Part shown: in pieces, positions 1 to 9,264 of the stretch
Position numbering within the stretch: position 1 is the first letter of the stretch
Layout of the letters: every line of letters starts with the position of its first letter
NCBI RefSeq assembly: GCF_014212355.1
Contig: NZ_JACKXD010000003.1
Span: 62,001-126,000 of the forward strand
Source: Halobellus ruber
GTDB taxonomy: Archaea; Halobacteriota; Halobacteria; Halobacteriales; Haloferacaceae
Reading direction: 5' to 3'
Length of the DNA stretch: 64,000 bases
Translations under genes and position numbers: made by a program
Notes under the pieces: generated by a model
What the model saw: the letters and a program-made list of their open reading frames with translations, nothing else
What the model was told of the DNA's origin: nothing
Databases searched by the model: none

Positions 1-224
1 GCAAAGGGCTGGGTACAGAGGTAGACGTTGTCGTCGAGGTACGCGCTGGGAGTCCGGTCGAGGTACTCCTCGCCGGCGGCGTGCTTCCGGGGGGTGATCT
101 TCACGTCCTCGGGGTGCATCTCGTAGAACTCGTCCATCCGGTACCGGAGGAACGGCACCCACCAGTGGCCCGCCTCCTGGAACACCACGTTCAGGTCGGG
201 GTACTCGTCGAAGACTCCGCGCAT
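1..224 (-). pseudogene. Amidohydrolase (Amidohydro_2) family, N-terminally truncated, continues past the left edge
   Basis: The 74 visible codons, read from an ATG at 224, match the C-terminal half of haloarchaeal Amidohydro_2 metal-dependent hydrolases (GVFDEYPDLNVVFQEAG, then a WVPFLRYRMDE stretch). In that family this motif lies well over 100 residues into the protein, after the metal-binding HxH strand. Here the DNA upstream of the ATG encodes nothing similar in any frame and becomes AT-rich, so the first half is missing. The stop codon lies outside the window. A decayed gene or the debris of a rearrangement is most likely. A functional short protein is possible but would lack the N-terminal metal ligands. 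Confidence 0.55.
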
Positions 225-528
225 AAATCGTGTTGCCGGGGGAGTGTACGGCGTACGAGCACGGACCGGGAGTCGCGACTCGTTCGTATCTTCGGAATAT
301 AATACGATAGTTATAAATAGAGTTGTATCGTTTTTGTTCGCTTTCTAGACGGTATAAATTGGTTAAGGAAAAATACCGGTTATAACTGATTTCTTACTAT
401 TTGGCGCGCAGGCGACGGTCGATGGGTCGGGTCGGAGTCCGCCGGAGGGGCGGCCCCGCCGCAGCCGACAGCGTCCGTGTGCGGCCCCGGTCGGAGCGTT
501 TTTTATCCACCCGTCGGGTTGCCACCGT
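225..528. other. Intergenic, AT-rich stretch with TATA-like boxes
   Basis: No gene is supported here. Positions about 295-380 are strikingly AT-rich for this genome and contain TATA-like sequence on both strands (around 309-320). A T-rich box at about 499-508 lies 25 bp before the ATG at 529 and is the probable promoter of that gene. The AT-rich patch next to a truncated gene could mark an old insertion or deletion. Confidence 0.5.
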
Positions 529-981
529 ATGATACTCGTCGCAGCGGCCCTGTGGCTGATGGCGTGGGGGTTCGTGGGAGTGTCGATCATCGTCGCGACG
601 ACGTCCGGCGCGCCGGCGGGCGCGGTGGACGCCGTCGTCCAGGGCGTCGGGGAGTTCTACCTCACCGCGGTGGCGACGCTCCGGCAGTTCGCGCTGTCGA
701 CGACGGTATCGCCACGGTGGGTCGACGTGGGGTACGCCGCGCTCGCGACGGTTCCGATCTTCATCCACCTGTTTCTCCTGTCGGGCGTGATCTCCGTTTA
801 CACCGACGACGCCGCCGAATCGCCCGGGTTGGTGCTGCTTTTCACGCTCGGACTGCCGCTTTCCGTGGGGGCGCTGATCGGGTCGGCCGTCTTCTACCTC
901 GGGGCACAGTTGCTCACGCTGTCGACCATCGGCGTCGGCGTCGTTCTGGTGCCGTTCGCGTACGCGTTCGTCCGTGCGTAG
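529..981 (+). CDS. Hypothetical four-helix membrane protein
   Basis: This 150-residue protein is not assigned to a named family. It is very hydrophobic, with probable membrane segments near residues 2-22, 66-88, 100-122 and 125-147, and a short polar loop between the first two. The ATG at 529 lies about 25 bp after a T-rich box, which fits a leaderless transcript. It lies 116 bp upstream of the pilus-type ATPase on the same strand, so it could be functionally linked, but the gap and its own promoter suggest a separate transcript. Confidence 0.7.
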   Translation: MILVAAALWLMAWGFVGVSIIVATTSGAPAGAVDAVVQGVGEFYLTAVATLRQFALSTTVSPRWVDVGYAALATVPIFIHLFLLSGVISVYTDDAAESPGLVLLFTLGLPLSVGALIGSAVFYLGAQLLTLSTIGVGVVLVPFAYAFVRA

Positions 982-1097
982 CCCTGCTACGCCGGGCGTC
1001 GGCGCCGTTAGGAACGGCCATCCGCCGGGACGCTCCGATTACGCTGTCTGATACCTCGCCGGAAGGCTTTTTCATCGAGGCGGGAGAGCGGGAAACG

Positions 1098-4000
1098 ATG
1101 GCAACCGACGACGACGCGCCCCCTTCCGGGGAGGGGGAGGGCGCGTCGGAGGGGGAGAGCGAGGCGGCGCCTGCTCTCGACGGAGCGGCAACCGAGCCAC
1201 CACCCGGAGACGGATCCGGAGCGGACGAGGGGGCCGAAGCCCCAGCGATCCGCGAGCCGGAGCAGGCGACCGACGGCCCAGCCGCGGAACCGGCGGACGC
1301 GGGACCGCGGGTTACGGTCGGCGAATACACCTGGGCGGACTTCCTCGCCGAGTACGGTGACGCAAGCGACATCGAGACCCTCTACCGCGGCTACGATCCG
1401 CGGAATCGCCGCGACGACGGCGAGTCCGGGCGATGGGACGACAGCGACGCGATCGAGATCCCGACCCCGACCCGCGCCGACTGGGCGGAGGTGGGGCTCG
1501 ATCCCGAGGCGTATCTCGACTTCCACCCCGCCGGCGCGGGGACGATCGTCGAGTCGGCGGCAACGACCGCGGCGCACGATCAGGCGGCGTTCGAGGCGTT
1601 CTGCGATCCCGCGACCACGCCCGTGGTCAAAGGCGAGTGGCTCTGGGAACACTACAAGCGGGAGTACTACTACGACGCGGACGGCTCGCGGCCCCGCAGA
1701 CCCGACGGCGAGATCGAGCGGTTCGACGCCGAGGCGGCACTGGGGTTCGACCCCGACGCGATCAAGGACGTGCTCGCACACGGCGCCACGCGGGCCGAGG
1801 AACTCGACGCGGTCGTCGACGAGCGGACGGTCGACGTCGACCCCGAGTTCGACGAGGACGCCTTCTTCACCGACGCCCGTGGCGCGACCACCGTCGTCAA
1901 CCGGTACGACCTCGAGAAGTCGGTCCCGCTCGCGAAGAAGAGCCACTTCCGGGAGGTCGAACGCTACTGGGTCAACGAGCCCCACGCGTTCGTGATCATC
2001 TTCCACTCCACGAAGGAAAACGAGAAGAAGTACTACGTGATCCAGCCCCACCAGACCCCGATCGAGGCCGACCTGGTGGAGTTCCTGACCGGGAAGCTCC
2101 GGACCGCGATCAAATACGACGACGAGAGCGTGGTCAGCGACGCGCCGGGGACCCGCCGCCGGACCATCGAACGGCAGGCCCTGGAGCTACTGGACCGGTA
2201 CAACCTCTATGCGGTCCCCGAGGATCCGCGCGCCGCAGGGCTCTCGATCCTCCCCGCGCGGTCGACCGACGACAGGGACGAGGACGGGTTGCTCGCGGGG
2301 TTCGACCTGGACATCGGGTTCGGCGATGACGACGAGGACCCGTCGCCGGACCGCTCGGAGCGGAAGCTGGCGAGGGTCGCGCGGTCGCTGGGGCTGTCCC
2401 CGGGCGCCCTCGGCGGCCGGCTCGACGGGCTCTTCGGCGGCGGCGCGGGCGACGACGCCGATCCCTCGCTGGACGGCATCGCCGCACGGCCCGAGCCGGC
2501 GGTGATCGCCGAGGATGCCGCGGAGCTGAACGACTACCAGGTCGAGAAGCTGCTGTACGCGCTCCGCAGGGACTTCATCGGCTACGAGCGGATCGACGGG
2601 ATCAAACACGACGTCAACGTCGAGGACATCTCGTGTGACGGGTACAACTCCCGGGTGTTCGTCTACCACTCCGACTACGAGCAGATCATCTCGAACGTCT
2701 CCCACGGCGAGGAGGAACTCGACGACTTCGTCGTCAAACTCGCCCAGCGCTCCGGGAAGGGCATCTCCAAGCGGCGGCCGCAGGTCGACGCCACCCTCCC
2801 GGACGGGTCGCGGGCGCAGTTGACGCTCGGCCGGGAGGTCTCCGACCACGGCACCAACTACACCATCCGGCAGTTCAAGGACGTGCCGTTCACGCCGGTG
2901 GACCTGATCAACTGGAAGACCTTCTCCTTAGAGGAGATGGCGTTCCTGTGGCTCTGCATCGAGAACGACAAGAGCCTGATCTTCGCCGGCGGGACCGCCT
3001 CCGGGAAGACCACCTCGCTGAACGCGGTGTCGCTTTTCATCCCCTCGAACGCGAAGATCGTCTCCATCGAGGACACCCGGGAGGTCGAACTCCCGCAGCG
3101 GAACTGGGTCGCAAGCGTGACGCGGCCCTCGTTTACCGACGACGACGGCGGCGACGTCGACGAGTTCGACCTGCTGGAGGCGGCGCTCCGGCAGCGCCCC
3201 GACTACATCGTGATGGGCGAGATCCGCGGCGAGGAGGGGCGGACGCTGTTTCAGGTGATGTCGACGGGCCACACCACCTACACCACGTTCCACGCCGACA
3301 GCGTCGGCGAGGTGCTCAAGCGGTTCACCACCGACCCGATCAACGTCTCGAAGACGATGTTCACCGCCTTGGATCTGGTGTCGATCCAGACTTCCACGCG
3401 GGTGCAGGGCGACAAGGTCCGCCGCAACAAGTCGCTGACCGAGATCAACCACTACGACGCCGAGAACGACGAGATCAACGTCCAGGACGTCTACCAGTGG
3501 CAGGCCGAGGGCGACGAGTTCCTCAAGATGGGCTCTTCGAACACCTTGGAGGACATCAAGTTCGACCGCGGGTGGAGCAGTGCGGACCTCGACGAGGAAC
3601 TGTTCAAGCGGCGTGTCGTGCTCGCGTACCTGATCGACCGGGGGCTCAACACCTACACCCAGGTGGCGGCGACGCTCCAGGCGTTCATCAACGACGAGGA
3701 GACCATCCTCGCGCTGATGGCCCGAGAGGAGCTCGAACGCAGCTTAGAGGACCTCCGGGAGATGGAGTCGGTGAAGATCGACGTCGACCCCGAAAAGGAG
3801 GAGATGGTCCCCCGACCCACCCCAGGCGAGGAGGTCCGGGAGGTGTGTTCGGAGATCCTGGCGAGAGCCGAGGCGGAACTGTGGGACGACTACCGCGACC
3901 TCGAGGACGTCGACGTCGCAGACGCCTTGGTCGACGTGGAATCCGCGCCGGACGTCGCCGCGACCGGCGGCGACCACCACGAACTCGACGCCCTCGAGGA

Positions 4001-4610
4001 CCGGGCGGACCCGCCGGCGCTCGACGACGATTCCGACCCGTCTGCGCTCGACGATGACTCCGACCCGCCGGCGCTCGACGACGGCACCGGGCCATCCGCC
4101 GCTCCGGCCGGCGACGACCCCGTCGAGGACGCGGGTGAGCCGGCGGGTACCGCAACCGAGGACGAGGCGGACGACGCGGTCGCGCGGGAGGCCGTCGACG
4201 ACGGCGGCGACGAGGTGGATCTCTTCGAGCGGCTCGACGGGGAGTCGACCGCCGATGAGTTCGGGGCCGGCGGCGGAACCCGGGACGACGCGCCCGCGGA
4301 CCCGCGGGACGAGGCGGACGCGCCGAACGCGGGCGGCGGCGAGACTGGAGACGACGCGGCAGACGGGGAGTCCGACGGCGCCGACGCGGAAGCCGGCATC
4401 GAGGAGTTGCTGGACGCGACCGACGACGGCGACGGAACCGACGACGGGAGCACGTGGGACGGCAGCGGGTTCGAGCCGGTCGATCCGAACGACGAGGACG
4501 GCGACGGCGACCAGGCCGCCTCCGACGGCGGGGTCGACACCCGTAGCGAGGGCGAACCCGGGTCCGACGCCGACGGTGACGGGGGGAACGCGGCGGGGGG
4601 CGACCGATGA
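1098..4610 (+). CDS. Type IV pilus/secretion ATPase (PilB/VirB11/TadA superfamily) with long acidic N- and C-terminal extensions
   Basis: This is the hexameric ATPase expected to drive assembly of a pilus-like fibre from the cytoplasmic side of the membrane. The core lies in the middle of the 1170 residues: Walker A GTASGKTT near residues 631-638, and a Walker B/His-box region with MGEIRGEE near 704 followed by FHADS. Family members are usually 500-650 residues. Here about 250 acidic residues precede the core and about 300 follow it, including three copies of a nine-residue DPxALDDDS-type unit at residues 971-997. The start at 1098 (MATDDD) is chosen because the earlier open frame is arginine-rich and unlike a haloarchaeal protein. 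The stop overlaps the next start as ATGA (4607-4610), so translation is coupled to the platform gene. Confidence 0.93.
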   Translation: MATDDDAPPSGEGEGASEGESEAAPALDGAATEPPPGDGSGADEGAEAPAIREPEQATDGPAAEPADAGPRVTVGEYTWADFLAEYGDASDIETLYRGYDPRNRRDDGESGRWDDSDAIEIPTPTRADWAEVGLDPEAYLDFHPAGAGTIVESAATTAAHDQAAFEAFCDPATTPVVKGEWLWEHYKREYYYDADGSRPRRPDGEIERFDAEAALGFDPDAIKDVLAHGATRAEELDAVVDERTVDVDPEFDEDAFFTDARGATTVVNRYDLEKSVPLAKKSHFREVERYWVNEPHAFVIIFHSTKENEKKYYVIQPHQTPIEADLVEFLTGKLRTAIKYDDESVVSDAPGTRRRTIERQALELLDRYNLYAVPEDPRAAGLSILPARSTDDRDEDGLLAGFDLDIGFGDDDEDPSPDRSERKLARVARSLGLSPGALGGRLDGLFGGGAGDDADPSLDGIAARPEPAVIAEDAAELNDYQVEKLLYALRRDFIGYERIDGIKHDVNVEDISCDGYNSRVFVYHSDYEQIISNVSHGEEELDDFVVKLAQRSGKGISKRRPQVDATLPDGSRAQLTLGREVSDHGTNYTIRQFKDVPFTPVDLINWKTFSLEEMAFLWLCIENDKSLIFAGGTASGKTTSLNAVSLFIPSNAKIVSIEDTREVELPQRNWVASVTRPSFTDDDGGDVDEFDLLEAALRQRPDYIVMGEIRGEEGRTLFQVMSTGHTTYTTFHADSVGEVLKRFTTDPINVSKTMFTALDLVSIQTSTRVQGDKVRRNKSLTEINHYDAENDEINVQDVYQWQAEGDEFLKMGSSNTLEDIKFDRGWSSADLDEELFKRRVVLAYLIDRGLNTYTQVAATLQAFINDEETILALMAREELERSLEDLREMESVKIDVDPEKEEMVPRPTPGEEVREVCSEILARAEAELWDDYRDLEDVDVADALVDVESAPDVAATGGDHHELDALEDRADPPALDDDSDPSALDDDSDPPALDDGTGPSAAPAGDDPVEDAGEPAGTATEDEADDAVAREAVDDGGDEVDLFERLDGESTADEFGAGGGTRDDAPADPRDEADAPNAGGGETGDDAADGESDGADAEAGIEELLDATDDGDGTDDGSTWDGSGFEPVDPNDEDGDGDQAASDGGVDTRSEGEPGSDADGDGGNAAGGDR

Positions 4611-6652
4611 GCCTCGACGTCGGCGACGCCGAGGGCGAACAGCTCGACAGGAGCACCGACGTCCTCGGGGACGCCTTCTACCCGGTGTTTCAGTTCCTGT
4701 TCGACGAGAACGGCGACTTCGTGAGCGACGTCGAGACGAAGCTCGAACAGGCCCGAACGTCGGCGACGGTCGAACTGTACCTCTCGCGGGCGCTCGCGAT
4801 CGGGGCGATCACCGGTGGCGTCCTGTGGCTCCTCGGCACCCTCGTCGGGTGGTCGATCTTCGAGATCGGGCTGATCACGGCGGAGACGTTCAGCGTCGGC
4901 CTCCCCGTGCCCGACGCCGCGACCGCCGAGGCGATCGACGCGCTCACCGTCCCCGCGGTGATCGTCGTTTCCGGGCTGGTTTTCGGGACGATCGGGTTCG
5001 CGGTTGGGTTCGGGGGGGTGGTCGCGATCCCGTACTCGACGGCCGGAGAGCGGAAACGGGAGATCAATATGCTCCTGCCCGACGCCATCTCGTTCATGTA
5101 CGCGCTGTCGGTCGGCGGGCTGAACCAACTCGAGATCCTGGAGGCGATGGCCCGCGCCGACGACACCTACGGGGAAGTTGCCAAGGAGTTCCAGAGCATC
5201 GTCCGGGAAACGGAGTACTTCGGCACCGACTACCGGAACGCCATCCGCGAGCAGGCGATGGTGACCCCCTCGGAGGAGCTGTCGCAGTTCCTGTCGGACA
5301 TGCTCTCGATCGTGAACTCCGGCGGGAGTATGGAGGGGTTCCTCGACGACAAAAAGGAGAAACACCTCCGGACGGCCAAGCAGGAGCAGGAGACGATCCT
5401 CGAAACCCTGGAGCTGTTCGGCGAGATGTACATGACGCTGTCGTTGTTCCCACTTTTGCTCATCATCATCCTGGTGATTATGAGTATGCTGGGACAGGCC
5501 CAGGACACGCTGCTGTTCGGGACCGTCTACGCGCTCATCCCGCTCACCGGCGTGGGCTTTCTGGTGCTCGTTTCGACGGTCAAGCAGGACGAACCCGGCG
5601 ACGGCTACCTCCAGCCGTCGAACTCCTCGGACCGCCTGGAGCAGGTCACCCGCGAGGGGCTGATCCATATGGGGCTGATCGAGAGCTTCGTCGGCGAGTT
5701 CCGGGTCTTCGACCGGATCCGCTCCCGGGAGGGGACGTACAAGACCGGACAGCTGCTCCGACGGCCCGACCTGTTCTTCCGGGATCACCCGCTTTACACC
5801 CTGATCCTGACCGTACCGGCCGCGCTCGCGTCGCTCGGGGTCGCCATCGTGAACGGGGTGGCGCCGCTGTCCTGGCAGGGGATGCTGAACAGCCCGGTCT
5901 GGGGGACGTTCGTGTGGTGGTACGTGCCGGTGTACATCGTCGGGATCCCGCTCGCCGTCTTCCACTCCTGGAACGTGCGGTCGCGGAACGCCGTCGTGGG
6001 GAAGCTCTCGGACACCCTCCGGAAGCTCTCAAGCGCCAACGACACCGGACAGACCCTCCTGGAATCGTTCGAGACCGTCTCCGACACCTCCTCGGGGAAG
6101 CTCGCAGAGGAGTTCGAGACGATGCACGCGAAGGTCAACTACGGGATGAGCCTCCGCGGCGCCCTCGTCGAGTTCAACAACAAGTACCACATCCCGCGGC
6201 TGGCACGGACGGTCAAGCTCATCTCGAAGGCCCAGGAGGCTTCGAGCCAGATCACCGAGGTGCTGACGACGGCCGCACAGGCCTCCGAGACCCAAGACGA
6301 CATCGAGCGCGAGCGGAAGTCCCGAACCCGGATGCAGGTGGCGATCATCCTGATGACGTATCTCACCCTCCTGGGCGTGATGGCCATCCTCAAGACCCAG
6401 TTCCTCGACGTGATGGCGGGGTTGGCCTCGCAGGCGGGCGGCGGTGGCGGGGAGGCAGCCGGCGGGCTGAACTTCGGCGAGGGCATCAACATCGATCTGC
6501 TCTCGGTGCTTTTCTTCCACGCCGTCACGCTCCAGGCCGCGCTGTCGGGGTTCATCAGCGGCTACATCCGGAACGCCGACATCGTCTCCGGCGTGAAGTT
6601 CGTGGTCGTACTCCAGACGATTGCGCTGGTCGTGTGGATGGTGGTGGGGTGA
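4607..6652 (+). CDS. Type II secretion F/TadC-like membrane platform protein
   Basis: This 681-residue protein is the integral-membrane partner of the preceding ATPase, equivalent to GspF, TadC or FlaJ, on which pilin assembly takes place. Two copies of the T2SSF-type helical domain are recognisable (about residues 160-260 and 480-580), each followed by hydrophobic segments. Further membrane spans lie near 60-85, 125-150, 285-330, 395-445, 575-600 and at the C-terminus. It starts inside the ATPase stop codon (ATGA) and its own stop shares a base with the next ATG (TGATG at 6650-6654), which places it in one translationally coupled operon with the pseudopilins. Confidence 0.92.
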   Translation: MSLDVGDAEGEQLDRSTDVLGDAFYPVFQFLFDENGDFVSDVETKLEQARTSATVELYLSRALAIGAITGGVLWLLGTLVGWSIFEIGLITAETFSVGLPVPDAATAEAIDALTVPAVIVVSGLVFGTIGFAVGFGGVVAIPYSTAGERKREINMLLPDAISFMYALSVGGLNQLEILEAMARADDTYGEVAKEFQSIVRETEYFGTDYRNAIREQAMVTPSEELSQFLSDMLSIVNSGGSMEGFLDDKKEKHLRTAKQEQETILETLELFGEMYMTLSLFPLLLIIILVIMSMLGQAQDTLLFGTVYALIPLTGVGFLVLVSTVKQDEPGDGYLQPSNSSDRLEQVTREGLIHMGLIESFVGEFRVFDRIRSREGTYKTGQLLRRPDLFFRDHPLYTLILTVPAALASLGVAIVNGVAPLSWQGMLNSPVWGTFVWWYVPVYIVGIPLAVFHSWNVRSRNAVVGKLSDTLRKLSSANDTGQTLLESFETVSDTSSGKLAEEFETMHAKVNYGMSLRGALVEFNNKYHIPRLARTVKLISKAQEASSQITEVLTTAAQASETQDDIERERKSRTRMQVAIILMTYLTLLGVMAILKTQFLDVMAGLASQAGGGGGEAAGGLNFGEGINIDLLSVLFFHAVTLQAALSGFISGYIRNADIVSGVKFVVVLQTIALVVWMVVG

Positions 6653-7149
6653 TGCGTCCCGGAGCGTCCGGCGAGCGCGCCCAGACGACGATCGACTTCG
6701 CGATCGGGATCGGCCTGTTTCTGATCGTCGTCGCGTTCGTCGTCGCGTTCGTGCCGACGATCTTCACGCCGTTTCAGAGCACCGAGGGGCCACAGACCGC
6801 CGACCGGATCGCCACGTCGCTGTCGACGGATCGGCTCGGCGACCCCACGGAGCCGTACGTCGTGAACGAGACGTGTACTGAGGGCTTTTTCGACCAGTTG
6901 AACGGCGGCGGGCCGGCGCCGTCGACGTGTTCGTTCAACACCTCGGCGACGACCACGCGGGAGGTGTTCGCACTCGATCGCACGCGGGACGTCAACGTGA
7001 CGGTCCGCTACGCCAACGGGTCGGTCGTTGACAGCGGGGTTCGGCTCGCGGCGGGGCCGACACCGCCGGAGACGACGTCGGTCGCGTCGGCGACGCGCGT
7101 GGTGTCGCTCGGCGAGCGCCCCCGCCGGCTCACCGTGAGGACGTGGTGA
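6652..7149 (+). CDS. Pseudopilin-like membrane-anchored protein (operon member 1)
   Basis: The 165-residue protein has a short charged N-terminus (to about residue 12), a single long hydrophobic helix (about 13-40, starting TTIDFAIGIG) and an exported-type C-terminal domain rich in Thr, Asn and Val with two cysteines near residues 78 and 92. This is the layout of archaeal class III (prepilin-like) subunits, although a canonical prepilin-peptidase site is not obvious. It follows the TadC-like gene with a one-base overlap and overlaps the next ATG in the same way, so it is probably a minor subunit of the same machine. No named function can be given. Confidence 0.82.
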   Translation: MRPGASGERAQTTIDFAIGIGLFLIVVAFVVAFVPTIFTPFQSTEGPQTADRIATSLSTDRLGDPTEPYVVNETCTEGFFDQLNGGGPAPSTCSFNTSATTTREVFALDRTRDVNVTVRYANGSVVDSGVRLAAGPTPPETTSVASATRVVSLGERPRRLTVRTW

Positions 7150-7733
7150 TGGACCGCGCACAGGCCCACACGCTCGAGGCGATCACCGCGTCGCTGATCC
7201 TCGTGTCGAGTCTGGTGTTTGCGCTGCAGGTGACGGCGGTCACGCCGCTGACCGGCAGCACGTCGAGCCAGCACATCGAGAACCAGCAGGCCGCCGCCGC
7301 CGAGGGCGTTCTCGCCGCGGCCGCGGACAACGGGACGCTCGAACGGACGCTGCTGTACTGGAACGAATCGGCGGACAACTGGCACGACGCCACCGCCGAC
7401 GGGTACGTCCAGGGCCCCCCGCCGACGGCCTTCGGCGACACCCTCAAGCGAACCTTCCTCGATCGGGGGATCGTCTTCGACCTGACGCTGTACTACATCG
7501 ACGGCGACGGCGACAGGCAGCGGCAGTCGATCGTCGACCTGGGGCAGCCCAGCGACCACGCCTCGACCGCCAGCCGGATCGTTACCCTCGCCGACGACGA
7601 CCCGCTGCGGGAGCCTGACGGGTCGCCCGCGAGCGCCACGCTGTCGAACGCGTCGTACCTCGTCCCCGACGCCGATCCGGACGGGGCGCTGTACTCGGTC
7701 GTGGAGGTGGAGCTCGTCGTATGGCGGATGTGA
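7149..7733 (+). CDS. Pseudopilin-like membrane-anchored protein (operon member 2)
   Basis: This 194-residue protein begins MDRAQAHTLEAITASLILVS, a short charged head followed by one hydrophobic helix (about residues 10-32). The rest is a soluble, acidic domain with DGDGD-type turns. The ATG at 7149 is preferred over two in-frame GTG codons just before it because it gives the TGATG overlap seen elsewhere in the operon. The last 13 bases overlap the next gene. The conserved RAQAHTLEAI-type N-terminus is typical of haloarchaeal proteins found beside pilus ATPases. Its precise role is not known. Confidence 0.82.
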   Translation: MDRAQAHTLEAITASLILVSSLVFALQVTAVTPLTGSTSSQHIENQQAAAAEGVLAAAADNGTLERTLLYWNESADNWHDATADGYVQGPPPTAFGDTLKRTFLDRGIVFDLTLYYIDGDGDRQRQSIVDLGQPSDHASTASRIVTLADDDPLREPDGSPASATLSNASYLVPDADPDGALYSVVEVELVVWRM

Positions 7734-8689
7734 GCCGTCCCCTCGACCGCGACCGCGGCCAACTCCTCCTCGTGGGAGCCCTGGCGCTTGCGGTGGTGTT
7801 CGTCGCTCTCGCGCTGCTTTTGAACACCGCCATCTACACCGGGAACCTCGCGACCCGCGACTCGGGGGTCGAGGCCGCGCCCGCCGTCGAGTACGTCGCC
7901 GAATCCCGGGCGGCCGGCGTCGACGCAGTCGCGTCGGTGAACCGCCGGAACAACACCTCCGCGGCCGACCTGAACCGGGCGTTCAACGCGACGATGGGGG
8001 AGTGGGACGACCTCGCGTCGTACCACCGCGCCGTCGCGGGTGACGCCGCGGACGTCGAGGTCGTCGGGGTTACGAACGGCACTCGAATCCGGCAGGACGA
8101 CGCGTCGCGGAACTTCACCGGCAACGGCGGCGCGGCCGACTGGACCGTGGTCTCGGGCGTCTCGAACGTCCGCTCGATCCGGTTCACCGTCGAGGAGTCG
8201 ATGCTGACCGACGATCCCACCAACCTGCTGGCCGACGACGTGTTCCACGTCAACCTCACCTCCGGGGCCGGCACGCGGAGCGTGTTCGTCTACGACACCC
8301 CGTCCGGCCCGGTGATCGAGGTGGTCGACGGCGGCACGTCGACGGTCTGTCCCGCCGGGTCGGTGACCGGCGGAACGTTCACGGTCGACGTTCCGAACGA
8401 GTCGGTCGGCGGCGCGTCGTGTCCGGCACTCGGACCCGTCGACGACACCCCCGGGAGCGTCGACATCGACTACCGCGACGCCGACGCGGCCGGCGGCACC
8501 TACACGATGGTGGTCGACGAGCCGCCGTCGACGCTGTCGCCGACCGGCTCCGACGCCGTATCCGGACTGAACGACCCGGGGACGGGATCACCGTACTGGA
8601 CGTACGCCATCTACGGCGCCGAACTCAACGTCACGTATCGGACCGAAAAACTCGATTACGCGGCGACGATCGGGGTGGTGCCGGAATGA
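7721..8689 (+). CDS. Pseudopilin-like membrane-anchored protein (operon member 3)
   Basis: This 322-residue protein opens with a charged head (to about residue 13), then one membrane helix (about 14-38, GQLLLVGALALAVVF), followed by a large extracellular-type domain. That domain contains many N-x-S/T sequons, which suggests possible N-glycosylation, and cysteines around 210-230 that could form a disulfide. It overlaps the previous gene by 13 bp and the next by 4 bp (ATGA). As the second largest predicted subunit of the set it may be a main or tip component, which is inference only. Confidence 0.82.
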   Translation: MADVSRPLDRDRGQLLLVGALALAVVFVALALLLNTAIYTGNLATRDSGVEAAPAVEYVAESRAAGVDAVASVNRRNNTSAADLNRAFNATMGEWDDLASYHRAVAGDAADVEVVGVTNGTRIRQDDASRNFTGNGGAADWTVVSGVSNVRSIRFTVEESMLTDDPTNLLADDVFHVNLTSGAGTRSVFVYDTPSGPVIEVVDGGTSTVCPAGSVTGGTFTVDVPNESVGGASCPALGPVDDTPGSVDIDYRDADAAGGTYTMVVDEPPSTLSPTGSDAVSGLNDPGTGSPYWTYAIYGAELNVTYRTEKLDYAATIGVVPE

Positions 8690-9264
8690 CGACGGACGCG
8701 CCGCGACGTACGGGCTCCCGGGGCGGTCGATCCGCTTCGGGCCCGCGCGCCGACCGCGCCGTCTCGATCACGGTGAACTACGTGATCGTGCTGGGGCTCA
8801 CGGCCGTCCTCGTCTCGGGGCTGCTCGTCGGCGCCGCCGGCTACGTCCAAGACCAGCGCACGAACGTCGTCCGCGAGGAACTCACCGTCGTCGCCGAGCA
8901 GCTTGCGGCCGGGATCGGCGACGCCGACCGGCTCGCACGGGCGGACGCACAGTCGCGATCGGTCCGCGTCGGGGTGACCCTCCCCCCGCGGGTGGCGGGT
9001 GAGTCCTACCGGATCGAGGTGACCCAACTCGCGACTCCGGCCGGGCAGCCGACGCGCCACGAACTGACGCTGCGCTCGGCGAACACCGATGTGAGCGTCA
9101 CGCTTACCGTCTCGACGCTCGTCGACATCGACGAGGGATCGGTCGATGGGGGGTGGGTGATCGTCCGGCTCGACCCGGCCGGACCGTCGCTCGTGCTCTC
9201 GGACGGCGGCCCGTCGGGGTCGCTGTCGCTCGCGGCGCCGACCCGGGGAGGGACTCGGATATGA
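8686..9264 (+). CDS. Pseudopilin-like membrane-anchored protein (operon member 4)
   Basis: This 192-residue protein has a longer polar, arginine-rich head (about 24 residues) and then SITVNYVIVLGLTAVLVSGL, a single membrane helix at about 25-48. After it come a stretch likely to be helical (about 50-85) and a beta-rich C-terminal domain. The class III-like N-terminus and single helix fit a minor pilin or pseudopilin. The gene overlaps both neighbours by ATGA, so its translation is coupled. No enzymatic motif is visible. Confidence 0.82.
   Translation: MTTDAPRRTGSRGGRSASGPRADRAVSITVNYVIVLGLTAVLVSGLLVGAAGYVQDQRTNVVREELTVVAEQLAAGIGDADRLARADAQSRSVRVGVTLPPRVAGESYRIEVTQLATPAGQPTRHELTLRSANTDVSVTLTVSTLVDIDEGSVDGGWVIVRLDPAGPSLVLSDGGPSGSLSLAAPTRGGTRI

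Noticed and set aside
477-1097. Upstream extension of the long ATPase reading frame
   Set aside because: The frame is open but its product is arginine-rich and overlaps the membrane-protein gene at 529-981 in another frame. The ATG at 1098 begins a typical acidic haloarchaeal N-terminus.
4008-4088. 27-bp tandem repeats in the ATPase gene as a mobile or regulatory element
   Set aside because: They stay in frame and encode a repeated acidic DPxALDDDS unit, so they are protein repeats within a disordered tail.
3890-5965. Long minus-strand frame across the pilus ATPase and TadC genes
   Set aside because: It is a codon-bias shadow of two well-supported genes. Its translation has no family motifs.
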